Below, piece after piece: positions 42,501-57,500 of a stretch of 64,000 bases of DNA. The translations under genes were made by a program, and so were the position numbers. Origin of the DNA: Lagopus muta (Eukaryota; Chordata; Aves; Galliformes; Phasianidae). Numbering within the stretch: the stretch's first letter is position 1; each line of letters starts with the position of its first letter. Below the pieces are notes generated by a model that saw only the letters and a list, made by a program, of their open reading frames with translations, did no database searches and was not told the origin of the DNA. The DNA lies in contig NC_064439.1 of NCBI RefSeq assembly GCF_023343835.1, positions 37,704,508-37,768,507 on the forward strand, written 5' to 3'.

Positions 42501-45500
42501 ATTTTACTTTCTGTTGGTATTACTACTACAGTCATTAGTTCTAGAACAATAATAGCTTTCAGAGAGCAAATATTTCTGAGAATCTTAAACCTTCTTGTGT
42601 TCAATCACATTTTCAGATGTGAACTGAAATATAAATCTTCTATTTTTCCTACTTACCTGAGATGCTCTGTCTTGAATGAAAAAAAAAAAAAAAACTTGCA
42701 GAAGGCTGGCTTCTGTCACACAGAATTCATTTAAACCCATCCCTAAATTATTTACCTTTTATTGAAATCAAACTTGTCTGCTTAAAACGAGACACACAGA
42801 TTGAAAGAAAGAAAGGAAAGAAGAAACATTATTTTATTCCTTGCTCATGTTTGCAAAACAGCCATTGAAACTCTGTAGCAGTTAGACCAAAAAGTTTTGT
42901 GAGAGTACTTGCTATACATGATAGCAAACAATGTACTCCCTTCTAGATGTAGAGATATTCCAATTAACTTCGACACAATAGATAGGAAAATGCAGCGCCT
43001 ACTCTCTAGAAAGCAAACAAGGACTTTCAAAAGAAAAAGCTATGACAGTTCCTATTAATGGAATACATAATTTACCTGTGTTGGATGTAGAAGACATAAT
43101 ACAAATACAAAACTAAAATCTCCTATTGAACCTGAATAACATTGCTTGAGACTTTTTGAGATTGCTTTTGAATTACACTCAAAAGGCATTTTCCTATATC
43201 AAAAAATATAATATATTTAGGAAATATATGTAGGAGAAAAACTGTAACGGAAGGCACGTGGCTAGAATGCTAAGTTTGAACACAGCTGTTTCCTGAAATT
43301 TTTAAAAAACAACTCCCTTTTTCCAGTATTCATATACTAAATTGGATCCGAAATACTATACTCTGTTTCAAATAAATGGTCTCTACCAGTAAAAGGATTA
43401 TATCTAAATTTTCTTGATCAGTTACTTGACTCGTAACATTTGACTTGCAAATCTGCCAGCTTATATTTACAAGCACATGATATTTCACACCAAAGAGACT
43501 GCCTCACCATTCACTGTACATGGCAGAGATGTAGTATTTTCTGATTCATATGCTGAAGTTAAGAAAACACATATTAAAATTTACCAAAGAAAACTAGAAA
43601 TCATGCTGCAGAACATCACTAAACACCAGTCAATATCCTTCAGCTCCCTTACTATCACTTATGCTAGAACCCCACTGAGCAGCCACAACAGGGAGAGAAG
43701 TTTCTTCATATTAGACACTACAAAAACATATTGGAATAATTTCTTCATTTACTAAGGACAAGGAGATTGACACATCTAAAAGCCATTACAACACATATTC
43801 ACATATGTATACGTGCACCCATCAAACACTATTGACTTTGGTTATAATCCTTAGTCTTTTGTGTGAGTTATACTAATCAGATTAAGCCAGACAGAAAGAA
43901 AAAACAGATGTGTAGGAAAGTTAACTAGCATAAGTAATGGAGCACATAGTAAATTCTGACGTTCAGCCCAATGTATTGACTGGATCATATTTCTTTTCAC
44001 CATGGTTACTCCTTTATAATGGATGGCAAGAGTAAGGCAACTTCTGTTTTGCTCAAATGCTTAACAAGAGGGAATTTCTCAGTTGATTATTTCCTGGAAA
44101 ATGAAACATAGACCTTCTGCGTCTTCCCTGTTTTGTGCCCATTGTTGCTAGGATGCAAAAGACACACAAGAACCAAAGATTCTGATTAACATAAGCCTTC
44201 CTGTTCTGAATAGCTCTATGAAGATCCCTTAAGGACAATTTAAAAAAATCAGATGAGTCACCAAGAATTTTTCTGAGTGGTACTTCAGTGTTTAATTGAT
44301 TATATAATAAAAGTAACTTCACAGCATTCATTGACATCAGAGCAAATAACCAAGACATGTTCCAGTATAGTTCAGTATTTTCTCTTGCAGGCATCTTATC
44401 ACATAATTTCAAGAAAAGAGCTTACAATGTGATATGAGTTGAAAAAAACTTGGAAAGATAGAAACTTTTGCTTTGGCTTTCACTTTACTGTGACAAAAAA
44501 AAAAAAAAAAAAAAAAAAAAAACCCTCTGAGACTACTTTCAAGTGTAATCATTGATAGGAAAATTAAATCAAGATTTACAGACCATCTTCCTGAATGAAC
44601 AGCCTTAATTAAAGAAGCAGCAACTTCTCAAATCATGAAATCCACCACAAACTATAACTGTTCTGAAAAATACAAAAAGCTCTGTGATCAGAGAACTTAC
44701 AAGACACAAGGTAGCTGCTTTTTAAGTGCAGATTATAAATGCAAGTACAGCTCCAAACAGCAGTTGACATCACCAAAAAGGTATTTATTTCCAAACAAGT
44801 TTGTTGTTGCTCACAAAAATAAAGTCAGAGCTAAAGGATGACTACTTCAGTGCCCCATCATTTGCTATGTACATGTAGAGTTCTAATATTGACAGTATCC
44901 TAGTCTTGGAAATCTCCAATCACTGAACTGTATTCTTTCGACTGGTTAGAGCATTATCTGCACAACACTCAAGTTCTAGTACTGTATGAATAAATAGTTT
45001 TTCAGAACATATGAAGAAATCCAAAGGAGAGTCTTAGAAAGCTATTCTACTAGAATATTCTGGCAGATCTGTGGGTCTCTTGAATAAGAATTCTAAATAC
45101 TATTTGATTTCAGAAATTTTGTCAGGAAAAGGAGTCGTGAATCTCAATTTCTTTGATTACTGGTCACAAGCCAGTTAAGAGCAAGGATTCCTCCCAGTGC
45201 TAGACGCACAAATGGTATGAGGTAACAGAAACAGTCTTGAGCAAGATACAGAATAGTGACAGGACTGTGCATTAAATCTTCTGAGCCTCATGAAAAGCTA
45301 GGAACTGAGCAATTCTGAAATTGATCTGTTGTATGCTTAACTTTTTATTGTGAGGAAGGTCAGAGGACAGGCATATTTACAAACTTGGGAAGTAGGATTT
45401 TTTAATAGCATATTTTGCAGACAACTAGTCTTCCTATGCCTTTCAGAAGCATTATTTACAATAGTACATTGTCCTCACTGCAGTGCAACTGAACATGATT

Positions 45501-48500
45501 CAAGGAAAGAAATTTTTTTTCCAAAAGGTCTTCCCAGAAATATACACTTAACTTCTCTCTTACTGTCAACTGACATTCTAGCTTTAGTGAACTACTATTC
45601 ATTAAAATATATCACATATTATCTTGCTGTTTGCTTTTACTAGTAGAAATGAAGTACAGTTACACCATAAATAAAAGCAAATAACGAGAAAGAATTATGA
45701 TTAAGTCAAGATGCAGCTGGGAAACTTCTTAATTTTAAAATAAGAAAAATTTATACAAACAATAAGCTGCTACCATCACTTTTTATTGCTTTTTGACTCA
45801 ATGACTTTATCCTCTGTTCCTTTATCTTTTCAAATTATAAGGATTTCAGGGAGTGGGAAGAAATACCTCTTCTACTACTGCCTCTATACATCTGAAATGT
45901 GCATAATCTGCTCCTGTAGAATTAATCATGTCAAGGAGCATGAATATGTTATTCAGATTCTATACAGACTGATTCTGACAATTTTAGGAATTGCTAAAGA
46001 AAGTGATCTTGTGGAACTGTGCTTTCTAAACTAAGAAAAAAAGTCTTTTTCTAAAAGCATAATTAAAAAGCAGAGGTATTAAGTTATTAAAAAACAGTTA
46101 CAATTTTTGGACTATAAAAAAAGCAAACTATCTGCATATCGGCTTCTGTACCACTAAACAAAACAGCATAGCACATCCTTTTTAAAATAGCACCTACTTC
46201 TGAACTAGAGGGATATTTTTCAACATTTAGTGATTATGATCACAATCAATACACCTGTAATTTAAACTCATCTTTTCCCGTTAGCACTTTCTGAGTTAGT
46301 TAGATAAAGTTGGTCACATTCTCCCCTGTAACGTCGATATGACTGACAAAACTATGTCTGGTAATTAATACATTGTGAGCCAACTACTAGCAATCAATGG
46401 AGCATAACCCAAGCTGTACTGGAATCTATAATAATTTTGTTAATGTTATCTTTTCCTTTTCCATGAAAAGAAGAAAAATTTGCCAGCATTTATTGCAATT
46501 GATCCATACTGCTAAATTCATTATATTAAACATAACTACAAGTGATCTAAGGTCTAAGTGTGACCTAAGTGTCACACTATGCCTCTCTCTATCTGGTAAC
46601 CTTATGCTGTTACAGTCTTAGCACAGTAGAGCAACAAAAAAATTCACCAAGAATAATTTGGTAATTAACTCTGGGCTGAGCAGCCATGCAGCCTGCAGAA
46701 TGTTAGGCTATCTGGTTCAAATTATAAAACAGTGTTAATGGATTTTAAGTAGAATTCACTCATAAGCCCTGCAGTAATAGCTAGACAGTTGGATTCATAG
46801 CAATCACATTTCTTCAGTACCTGGGCCAAAATCTGAAGGAGATCCAGCTAGTAAATGGCACTACAAACAGATTAAGTTATTTTATGGTTTTGAAGCCTGG
46901 AACCTCGTACCAATTAAATTTGTTAATCTCTTCACACTTAAAAGGACATTTTAAAGGATCCACAGATTTCCTGTCAGAACTTCATGGTATTAATGGAATT
47001 CTTTGATTATTTTTAGTTCTAATATCACTGTTTTTCTAGTATAAAATGTTCTTTAATTTCCACTAACATAATCAGAATCCTACCTCATTTAATAATTAGC
47101 TCATGGATTTAATAATTAGGTCATATTTGAGCAAGCAGCCAACAGTGACTACTGATGTCACTTTTTTTTTTTCAAACTTTGAGTATAATCCAAAATCTAT
47201 TACTTAACTTGACATAGGTGACTCCTAACTTTTTATCCTAAATAAAGGCAGAATGAATGCTGTGTTTTGTCACATAACTCCTTCTTAATTCAAATCTAAA
47301 CATTAAGCATTCCTGCAATAGCATTCAATGAACTTACACAGCTAAATCTTGCCTCCATCAACTTTTTTTTTACATCCACTAACTGGGCACCCCATTTCTT
47401 CATATGCATAGAATTATTATTATTGAGACAAAAGTTTTCACATTGTCTATCTTGTTTCTTATCCACTCCAATTATTTTATGCTTCAAATCTAAAACCAAA
47501 TTCATTGTCAAGTTTCTCAATTATATTCCAGGTTTCATAGCCATTATTTGAAAATACAGGCATGAGTTACATAAAGAAAATGTGATGTAAAATGAATTAT
47601 ACATATATATAGCATGCTATAGAGGTACAATTGTTTTAGTTTTCTTTTACTTAGGGCCCATAACAGCTGGTGACCTTGCAATGAATCATAAAACAACCTA
47701 GCATTTTAGAATAAGTGACTATTTTGCTATTAGAAAGCATTGGACCCTCTCATTCTTAAAGTTCCTTACCAAAAGCAGACTCTTTGAAATGACTTGAACT
47801 GGAACTACTTGAGTTGTCCAATACATCGAGCTCATCATCTAATTCTGAGAACAAATCTGCAAATAAAGATTAAAGCAAATTGTTTTTAATCCACTTCTGA
47901 GCAGTATACTTATATTTCCTATGCTTTTTTTTTTTTTTTTTTTGCTAAAAACTACCTTTCTCAGAGTTCTCTAAACTGCTGTTGTCCTCTATCAGGATTT
48001 CTTCATATGTTCTCTTTTCGTCTTTTCTACACGTAGAATGACAATTCTCTGCCCGGATGCCAAGGTTTTCTGAAAAATCACGTCGGCAACTCGCTGTTCC
48101 AGTGGTGCTTCCTTGAAGTCTCAACTTGTCATAATGGTTCTGACAACAAAGAGCAAAAAGGAAATGTTAGACACTGTTCTTATACAGCACCCATCAGAAA
48201 ACCTGCAAATGAAAGAGTCGTGACTCAAGATAAAGATAGTAGGATCTCATATACAACCTATGGGAAATTAGCTTTATCTTAAATAATAATAAGCAACTGA
48301 GTTCTGGACAACACAAAGCCTGCACAGCAGTCAAGCTGGTAATAAAATATGAAGTGAACTTGATGTGATGGGATGTGACATCACAACAGAGAGATTCCAC
48401 AAGGGTGAAAGGACAAAATGCTGGCTGGCATTACCAAAGCACAGCTAAGAAAATCAAAATATGGGATACATGTAGGTCACTCCAAAATATTATCTACTAT

Positions 48501-51500
48501 TTATTTCCATGGAAACCACAAGAAAATGTACAACGTTATTTGACAGAGCATATTCTCAGCTACAAAACACTATTTTTAACACAGTCACCACCATTAACTG
48601 TGCATTTTGACCAGCACTGAGCAAGAGCCTGCATGCTGTGCTCATGAAAACCTGCACCAGTGGAGATGAATGTCAATGTCACTGTTATTGTTGAAATGCA
48701 TCACCCAGCACCTTACTGCTCTCACATCCACTGTTTGGTCTCCAGAAACATTCAGCAAGCATCAGTGGATGTCAGTGGGTGCAATTGTTTCTGCATGGAG
48801 AAATTCAATTCTACCCTTCTGCTTCATCTGCACTTCCATGTCAGACACCAGTTTGTCAAACTGCCCCTCTGCTGCCATCTGTCACACGGCAACAAAATGT
48901 TACAGAATATTGGTGGGAAGGCTCGACCTCTACTGCTGTACACCGAGACATGCCTCTCATATCATGGGCCAACATAATAAAGCATTACTTTCAGAGCTGC
49001 TCTGCCTGTCACATTTAAGAACTAAGTCTCATCTGTAGCAAAGGGTTCTTTAATGAATATAAAATTCTATTTCTGCTGCTCTCTTTGTTTATAGTTTTTC
49101 TGGAAAGAATAGGAATACTTGATCCTTGTTGTTTCTCCTATTTGAATGCAACAAATTTTGAAAGCAGACTGCTTTTATGATCTCTCTATAAATCATTTCA
49201 AGTCTTCTCATATTATTGCTGTTGTGTATCAATAAATTCATGTTTCTTCTAGTATTGCCAGCATAGTGTGTGATAAAGAACAAGAGATAAATTATGCAAA
49301 TCTATCAGGTTACTCTGCCCATGGCAGGGGAGTTGAAACTAGATGATCTTTGAGGTTCTTTCCAACCCAGGCCATTCGGTGATTCTATTATTCTATATCC
49401 TGAAATTACCTTAATATTAAAGATAGTCATTTGTTTAACCTGATAGATTTTCATAATTTATCACTTGTTCTTTATCACACTTTGTGCTGACAATACTAAA
49501 AGAAGCATATAATACATTTCTAAGTAAGTCTGTTCTTGCTAGGTGTGTAAATAGCAATTTGGACTGTAAGGCAATTTTCTTCCCCAGTCAGTCCAATGAA
49601 GCATTTCTACCTTACTGGAACACAGCAGAAGGCACATCCTGAAAACTACAGTTTCTTATCTGCATCCAAGCCAGAGATGGTAAACATATATGACAAAAAA
49701 GTTATACTGAACTTGTTAAGTACTTCAAGTGTTTATTAAACTGAAAATGGGTAGTCAGGAAAATTTTTCGGGATCTCTTTTGACCTAGGTCCAAAACTGT
49801 CGAGCAAGTCACTGAATTCCAATGACAGTCTAGATGGAATGTTGATTGAATGTGCACACAAGCATATCATGTCATATTACAGCACACATACGATATACAG
49901 AGTTGCATCAGGGCAAGTGAGAGATTTTGAAGCCAAATTTGGCATAAAGGAGAAATTGGGGGAAAAAAAAAACCCTAATTTTAAAGATGAAAAATGCAAA
50001 GATCTATACAGGGAGAAACAGTGTGCACAGGCTTGGAAAAGGACTGGCCAGACAGCATCTCTACATGAAAAGATATGGGGATTTTGATGGATAAGATATA
50101 AAGCATAAATCAGCAATACCATGCTGTTATGAAAAACGATCACACTGTGATATGTGAAGAGGAGAATAATCTCTAAGAACTATATAATCTTTCTACTCAG
50201 TACCAGTAAGGTTCTCAGTAGGAGTAACTGAGTTCAGTTTTGACTAAACTTGGAAAAAAAAAAAAAAATAGAGAGATACCAATGGAGAGATATGAGGATA
50301 ATCAGAGGTCTTAGTAGACACGAATTAGAAAGTCAGATTGATGGAATTTGATTATTTAGCCCAAAGAAAATAAATGACAGAGGAGACATATTTCCACATG
50401 ATTTCCACTGAGAGAAATCATGCAGCTTAAGCTGTAACAAGTGCAATTTAAGTTAGACTTTAAGATCACCCAACACAAAGGAAGGACTTAACCATCTGAA
50501 ATCCTGCAAAGAGAAGTGGGCACACTGTGTAATAGGTTTGAATGTGCTCTGTAAATCTAATGTTCTGTGGACTTGCTGAACTTACTGCTCTCAGAACAAC
50601 TGTATGACAGTTAAGAGTGGATCTGGAAATTTCAGGATCATACATCCCACATATTTATGTCCATCTTATGCACATGCTTATGTCCATCTGATATCTCCCG
50701 GAAACAAGACAAAGATAGCAAGTGTCAAGCATACAATGTGAGACTAACATTTTCTTGAGGAAAAAAAAAAAAAGACACAAACTGCAGATACAACATATAG
50801 CACAGTGCAGATGTGCTATGGACATGCCCAGGATTTCCAATTACTTCAGGACAGTTCATAGTTTTCCACACATTATCTTTGGATGGAATAAAAGATTGAG
50901 ACAGATATACAATCACTGACAGTAAAGGCAGTTACTATTCATTCAGTTCTGGTTCCAAACTGTTCCCTAACCCACGATAGTCTCCTTGGCATGATAGAGA
51001 CTTTCTATCACTAAACATTTTTATGACTGAAGGGTGAAACACCTGTCAAGAGTGACAGGTAGCTCTAAGGCCTGCAGACTTGTCTCAAATTCCATGATTC
51101 TACTGAAGTACTTTGACATATACATTGAAGCTGAATTAAACATATAATATGTTCATCCTTAATGAACATCCTTAATTGCGTCCTTAAAAGCAATAACTAT
51201 TCCTTTTTCCAATGCCTGCTACATAAATTCCAAAACAGCAAGCTGCCAGAACAAAACCAATGGAGTGAAAGGTGGATGAAGAAAAGACTTGTAGATTGCT
51301 AAGCTTCCATGACATCCCTGTGACCTCACCCATGATCGGGCCATATTGCTGCAACATCAATAACCTGTAACATTCTGGGTGATTTAAAGTCAATCCCTCT
51401 CTTTGCTTCAACCAATACAAAAACACTCGCTGTGTTCACGCACAGTTGTTTTAAGAAAAATTAAAGTAAAAAGTATGCATTTTCAGAGGATCACCAAAGT

Positions 51501-54500
51501 TGGAAAAGACCTTCAAGATCGTCAGTCCAATCATCCACCTACCAACAAAGCTTCTCCACTAAACTATGTCCCTTAGTATAACATCTAAAAGTTTCTTGAA
51601 CACCTCCAGAGACAGTGACTCAATCACCTCCCTAGGCAGCCTGTTCCAGCACCTGATCAGTCTTTTGGAGTATAAATTGTACCCAAAATCCAATCTGAAT
51701 CTCCCTTGGTGCATCTTGAGGCCATTCCCTCTCATCCTATCTCCAGTTTTGCAGAATAAGATGCCAATCTCCACCTCACCTCCTTTCAGGACACACTGAT
51801 TGACTGAACAAATAAAATAGACATCCAGAGAAAAAGGAGACTAAAATTAACATTGGTCCATTTTTTCTTTCTGTATCTACACTGACAAGAAAAATAGATG
51901 AATTCAAACTAAACTGCTAATTAAGTACTACTTTGTAATGCAGGTGGTGATGCTTAGAAACTACAGTTATTATTAGCAGGGTCAAACTGCCAACAGTGCA
52001 GAAGTGAACTTGGGTGTGGAGGAAAATGAGTAGATGAAAACAGCTGAATCATTTTGATCTCCTTTGCCTTTCAAATAGCTGTGAGCCTGTCCTCCTTTTT
52101 TTAAAGTTGGATAGATTGACTACTGTTTTTCTTATCACGAGAGTTGCTAGTAGGCTGCAGAGTGGTTACAAAGGTATGGATTTGTAAACTACAAGTCTTA
52201 ACTCTTCCCTTTTGGCCACACATCACTGTGAGTGAAGAAACAGACTGGGATAAAGAGAAGTGATTCCTGTGGATATAGAAAAATGGGAGAAGTAACATGT
52301 TTCGCATTTAGAGGTATTCCTACAAAATACATCACAGTTATTTTCATTGTGGTCTTTCTGATATAAGTGAAATACAAAGAAGTCTCAACTTATCTGTAGA
52401 ATTTAGATATGCTCTTTGTGTTTCTAAACCAGTCTTGAAAAGACATAATACAGTATTCTAATTATCTACATTTGGATTATGAATGACAGAAAACTGCCTC
52501 AGCCATTATCGGCTCATCAAATTTAAATGTCCTGCTATATTGCTTCTTCCATTATTTCCAGACAATAAACAGATGAACAGTTTCTGCAAGAGAATAAGTC
52601 TGGTTTCTTAGTATAGCCTGGAATCAAGCTGCTGCAAGTAGAATAATCAGTGTATGTTTTTAGGCAGTGACATCTTAGTCTACCAGAAATATAAAACCAT
52701 GATAACTGCAAATCTAGGTCTGAAAGGACTGGTGCTTACCTGAAGATAAAAATTCTATCTAGAGGTAAGACTACTCATCTTAGGTCTCTATGCCATGCTG
52801 TCTAGCATACTGGATTATGGAAGACCTATCAGTTAAAGTGTGAAACTAGGAAAATTACATAGAAACTTTTATGTTGCTAATGAGCAGTCTTGTGCATTTG
52901 AACCTTAGGACAACACACTCAACTAATAGTAATCTAAATGGACCAGCTTAGACCAAACACAGTTAATGAGTGATCCCCTGCGCTGGATATGGATGTACCC
53001 CAATAGATTGCACTATGTCCAAAACCCCAAAATTGTACATACTTATTCACTGTTAGTATCCCATTGGTGCACAGTTCAGAACTTATCTGCGTATATGAAT
53101 TTCTGTCTATGGATTTTAAAATAAAAACTGTATTCAAGTGACATTACTAACACAAGTAAAAGTCACTTTACTTCCCAAACAAAGAAATATTACAAAATCC
53201 TGCTATAGAGAAAAAATGTGACAGACCTTGTGTGCCAGGTGCACAAACCAGAACCACAGAAATGGAGAAAAGGAAGCTTCTCCCCAAAAATATGTTAAAA
53301 ATGGGCAGACTTGATAGGCTGGCTGCTGAGAGTAGCAGGAGGAGTAAGTGGTTTTTATTTTCTTATACATATTATAGTTGACAAATTGCTATCACAAAAT
53401 TTACAGGGCTTTTTTTTCTCAAAAAAATGCTATCAAAATCATATTTTGTTACTCTTCTACATCTTTAAAAGAAAATATTAAAAATATACTTTTATTATTA
53501 GTTATTGGGGTTTAGATTTGGCTTGGATGTCAGGAAACTCAACTTTACCACTAGTCTATTTGATCACCTTGCACAAACTACCCTTACCTCTCCATCTTTT
53601 CCTACCCAGGGTACAAAAATATAATACTGACTACCTTGAAATGAAAGGTACCATCCAAGAGACAATTACTACTATTACAACTACTGTATTAGGTCCTTGT
53701 ACCCTGTGTTATGTCAGCAAATTTTCACCTTTCAGAACAGAAAACACTAATTATATTAAACACCCTTTATCCTTACAACTGCACCTATTATTACATCAAC
53801 AACAATGTCTATGGAAGACAATGAAAAATAAAATCATATAAGTGAAAGCTGATAATTATTGTTTATTTTTATAACTATTTTCAAGGATGGATTTTATGCC
53901 ATATTTTTCAGGCGAGGTGTCTATGCTTCTTCAGCATCATCTGCTGACCAGTCCGTCATACTGCCTATTGATCAGTTTCTATACTGGACTTAAGCTATGT
54001 ATGAAAGAGATTCTACACTGGCTTTAAAAGATATATGGTGTATAGTTCCATAAGCAAGGACACAGAGCATGCTCTTTATTTTGGAAACATTCACAATATG
54101 ACACAATCGGGATGAAAAAGGAGGCAAAAAGTACATTTCAGTAGAGAGAAAACAAAGTATAAGGTAGCTGGCTTCAACAAAGCATTGAACTACATGGCAG
54201 AAACACTGAATTCTCTGACACCCTGGAAAAATGACAAATTACCTAGCTATGGACTTGCTGGAGCCTTGACTAAGATTAATTAGGCTGTCCATACCTCACA
54301 GTTTTTATTTAAAGATCAGCTGCTTGAAATTCTTCCTAATAAATGAAGTCAGGATATTGTCCTTTTTTTGTAAGTAAAAATTTTCAGGAATAATTATTCT
54401 TTTTATTAGAAATCCTCCAACTTCATAAAGTTTCTCTTCAATGCTGAAAGCAAGGAAATAACTTGGCTCCTTCTAACTCTAAGCTCTGTAACACCCCTAA

Positions 54501-57500
54501 GATATTTGGAAAAATCCCATCCTGATATACTGTCTTATTTAAAACAACTTACAGCCAGGTCTTCCACTTATCATTAGTGAGCCATACTCACCCAGTTTCC
54601 ATGGAGTTCTGGATCTTCCCCAGATTCTCCTGCTGTATCTGTTTCATTTATTATACAAAATAAAGTATCCACTGGAGTGGAAATAAAATTAATGCATTCC
54701 TTCCTTAAGAAGACTAGCCATTTTACCCTAGAATACAGAGGGACTTTCCTTCTCTTTTTGTATATAGGTGTATCTTTTTTTTCATTTATTTTGTTATGTA
54801 TTTATACAAATCTAAGTTCCATGTAAAGTTATTAGTCATATCATATGATACAAGTATTTGGATAGATCATTCTTCCCTAAAAGCCATTGGCAACATTTTA
54901 TTGAAAACAAGGTATAAAACAAACAAAAATTTTGTACTTTTAATAACAAATTCTACAGTCTCAATCAGACACATGAAGAAAACATATTCAAAAAAAACTA
55001 TGAGTGCAGGACAATGTGTTCCTGAAAAACTCTTTACTACACAGAGGTTTTTCAGTGCAAACTTCTGGCCCATGATCAAAGGAGTCAGTGTTTCTAACAG
55101 TGATACTACAGTTGGACAGACAAGAGCAGTGGTGTAAATTATAATTTTACTTTATAACTGCTCTTAACAATAATTATCACAGTGAGGTTTTACCACACAA
55201 ATAAATTGTGCTTGTATTTTTTAAGTAAATTCTCCAGGATCACATAGAAGTTTGGTTCATCATGTAAAATACTGATTTACTTCATGATGAGTGCTTAAAA
55301 CAGCCTGTAGCAAATAAAAGAACATTAAGAGGTATATTCACAGAAGTGTATCAGACAGTAAGGAATTATTAACAAATACCAGCATCAATGCTCTTTAAAT
55401 CTGTAATTTAAAATCATGTATGTATTTTCCATTTTCTAGATTCCATTATTTGAGAATCATACCCAAAATTATCAATGTTCCACTGTAGTGAAATCTCATT
55501 CACAAGTGCAATTAAATATTTATTAGTAATTAAATATTAGTAACTATTTATTAGTAATTAAATACTGTCAGATTCTATCAAAACAGGAAGCACCTCCATA
55601 ACAATTTCTATTTTCATTTTCCAATTGAAATGAAAGCACTTTTTAAGGTACTGTTATTTTTGCTGTATGAGGATGCCCACGAAAAAAAAAAACAGTGAAT
55701 ATCTAGTTGAAAATAAATTAAAAATCCAGCATGGAAAATGTTTTAAGAGAATTGGTCTTTTCAGTTTTATTTATTTTTTCTGCCTCCTTTTTTTTCTTTT
55801 TTTTTCTTTTTTTTTCTTTTTTTTTCTTTTTTACCTTATTTTCTAAGATATGGCAAACAGTGATAAACAAAAATAAAGCTTAATGCACGTACTTACTTGT
55901 GGTAAAATAGAAAGCTGATGTTGACAGGCTGCTGCATTTCGGTTTGCTTCCGTGAAGTACCTCTGGGTTCGTCTTCTCTCCCGATCCAGTTTCTTCTCCA
56001 ACATGAGATGGGAGGTAGATAAAACATCCAAATATTTCATCATCTCATCAGACAGCAGTGAACTGACCTCCACTATGTCTGGACGTTTCTCTGCATCAGG
56101 GGTCAAGCACCTATAAAAAGAAACATTCTTTAATGAAAGCTAATTACTTCCTTCTAAAAACTTTGCTACCACTGCATTCCTCCATTGATAATTATCAAAC
56201 CATGGCAGCCAGCACTTGGGACAAAACAGAAATTTAGCAAGGGAACAATTTTTATTTCTTACACTCTCAAAAATTAAAAATGGATGCACTTCAGAAAGGC
56301 ATAAATAATTTTACACAAAAAGACTGGAGAGAGAACATCTGCTAGCTTATAAAAATGTTATTTCAGAAGTCTTCATAGTGAGAAATTTATCAAGCAGTAT
56401 TTTCCCATTTGAGGTTGCAACATATACAGCAAGATAACAGAGATGTAGAAGTTGTCACAACAGATAGCACAGCAGGGACACACAGGGGCCCAGAAGCTCT
56501 ACTCAAGCCTATAGGGGACAGTTCGACACAGAAGCTTTGGTGTTGATACACCAAAGGCCATTGTAGAAAGACTACCAAGACTCATCTCACCCTTGGCTCA
56601 TTACCCCCTTTCTGCTCATCCATACAGACGCCAATTTATCCCTAGGGCTAATTCTGAAAATACCAAATGTGACTTCAGAGCACTGGGATAGAAGAGAGAA
56701 GGACAGGGAGCTGAAGTGGCGATCCTAAATTCTTTCAGTGAGGGGAAAAATGTCGAGTCAGGGAGGAAGCAGCCTGCCGCTCAACAGCTGGCTTGGTATA
56801 GTCAAGAGCTTATGGGCAGGAATTACAGGAACAGACAAACATTATTTTAAATACTTGCTGTATTTATGACACAAAAGACAAATATGTGACTGGGAACAGC
56901 TGGAATGGATTTATTGTGTTCCAGTCACATCTGACTAGTGTGACTGCTCTCCGTGATGAGAGACAGCTGCTCTGTAGACAGTGGGAGAGCAGTATACGCT
57001 GTGGATACCTTTACTGCAGCAAAGTCTTTGATGTGATATTCCACAGTATCCACAGGATTATAGGTTAGGTAAATAACTGCCTGAAATTATTGGCTCAAAG
57101 AGGTGTTATGAGAAGTGCAAAGTCCAGATGATGGCTGAAAGTAGCATTCTTCAGGGACTGGGTACTATTTAACATCTTTATTAATAGCCTAGACAACTGA
57201 ATGAATTCTCAAAAAGCTTATGAAAACTAAATTGCTGGGAGCAGTTGAGACAGAGAGAGATAATAAACCTTGATCAGTGGGACCTGAGCAAGATACACAG
57301 AGCTGACTGCTATTTATTTAATGGGATAGCATAGAAGCTAAATGAATGAATTCTCAAAGGGGATAGGGAAAGAGGTAATATACACAAGCAGCAAAACAGG
57401 GAAGTCCAACTAGATATGAGGATGTATTACTACTTCTAATCTAAAAGGTGAACAAGAACTGCAAGAGGATCTAGGAAGGTTGTAGGATCTCCATCTTTCA

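Larger units (their letters stand above)
41873..47769 (-). other. NEK10: NEK10 intron, 5.9 kb
   Basis: It contains the A28 tract and the 47087 tandem duplication. Open frames of 92 codons at 43477 and 119 codons at 44053 have no recognisable domain and no splice context, so I treat them as chance. Confidence 0.75.
48140..55896 (-). other. NEK10: NEK10 intron, 7.8 kb
   Basis: This is the largest complete intron. It holds mariner-like copy 2, two CR1 fragments, the possible MIR relic and the 10-nt minisatellite. Exons c and d join across it in phase 0. A 113-codon open frame at 54796-55137 has no recognisable domain. Confidence 0.8.

Noticed and set aside
44053..44412. 119-codon open frame on the minus strand
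   Set aside because: It has no recognisable domain and lies inside a NEK10 intron. One such ORF is expected by chance in AT-rich DNA of this length.
54594..54640. Exon-like segment on the minus strand between exons c and d (AG...gtgagt)
   Set aside because: The acceptor has no pyrimidine tract, and the 47-nt length would break the phase. Exon c joins exon d directly in phase 0 and matches the family there.
54796..55137. 113-codon open frame on the plus strand
   Set aside because: It has no recognisable domain, promoter or splice context, and its composition is typical of translated AT-rich intron.
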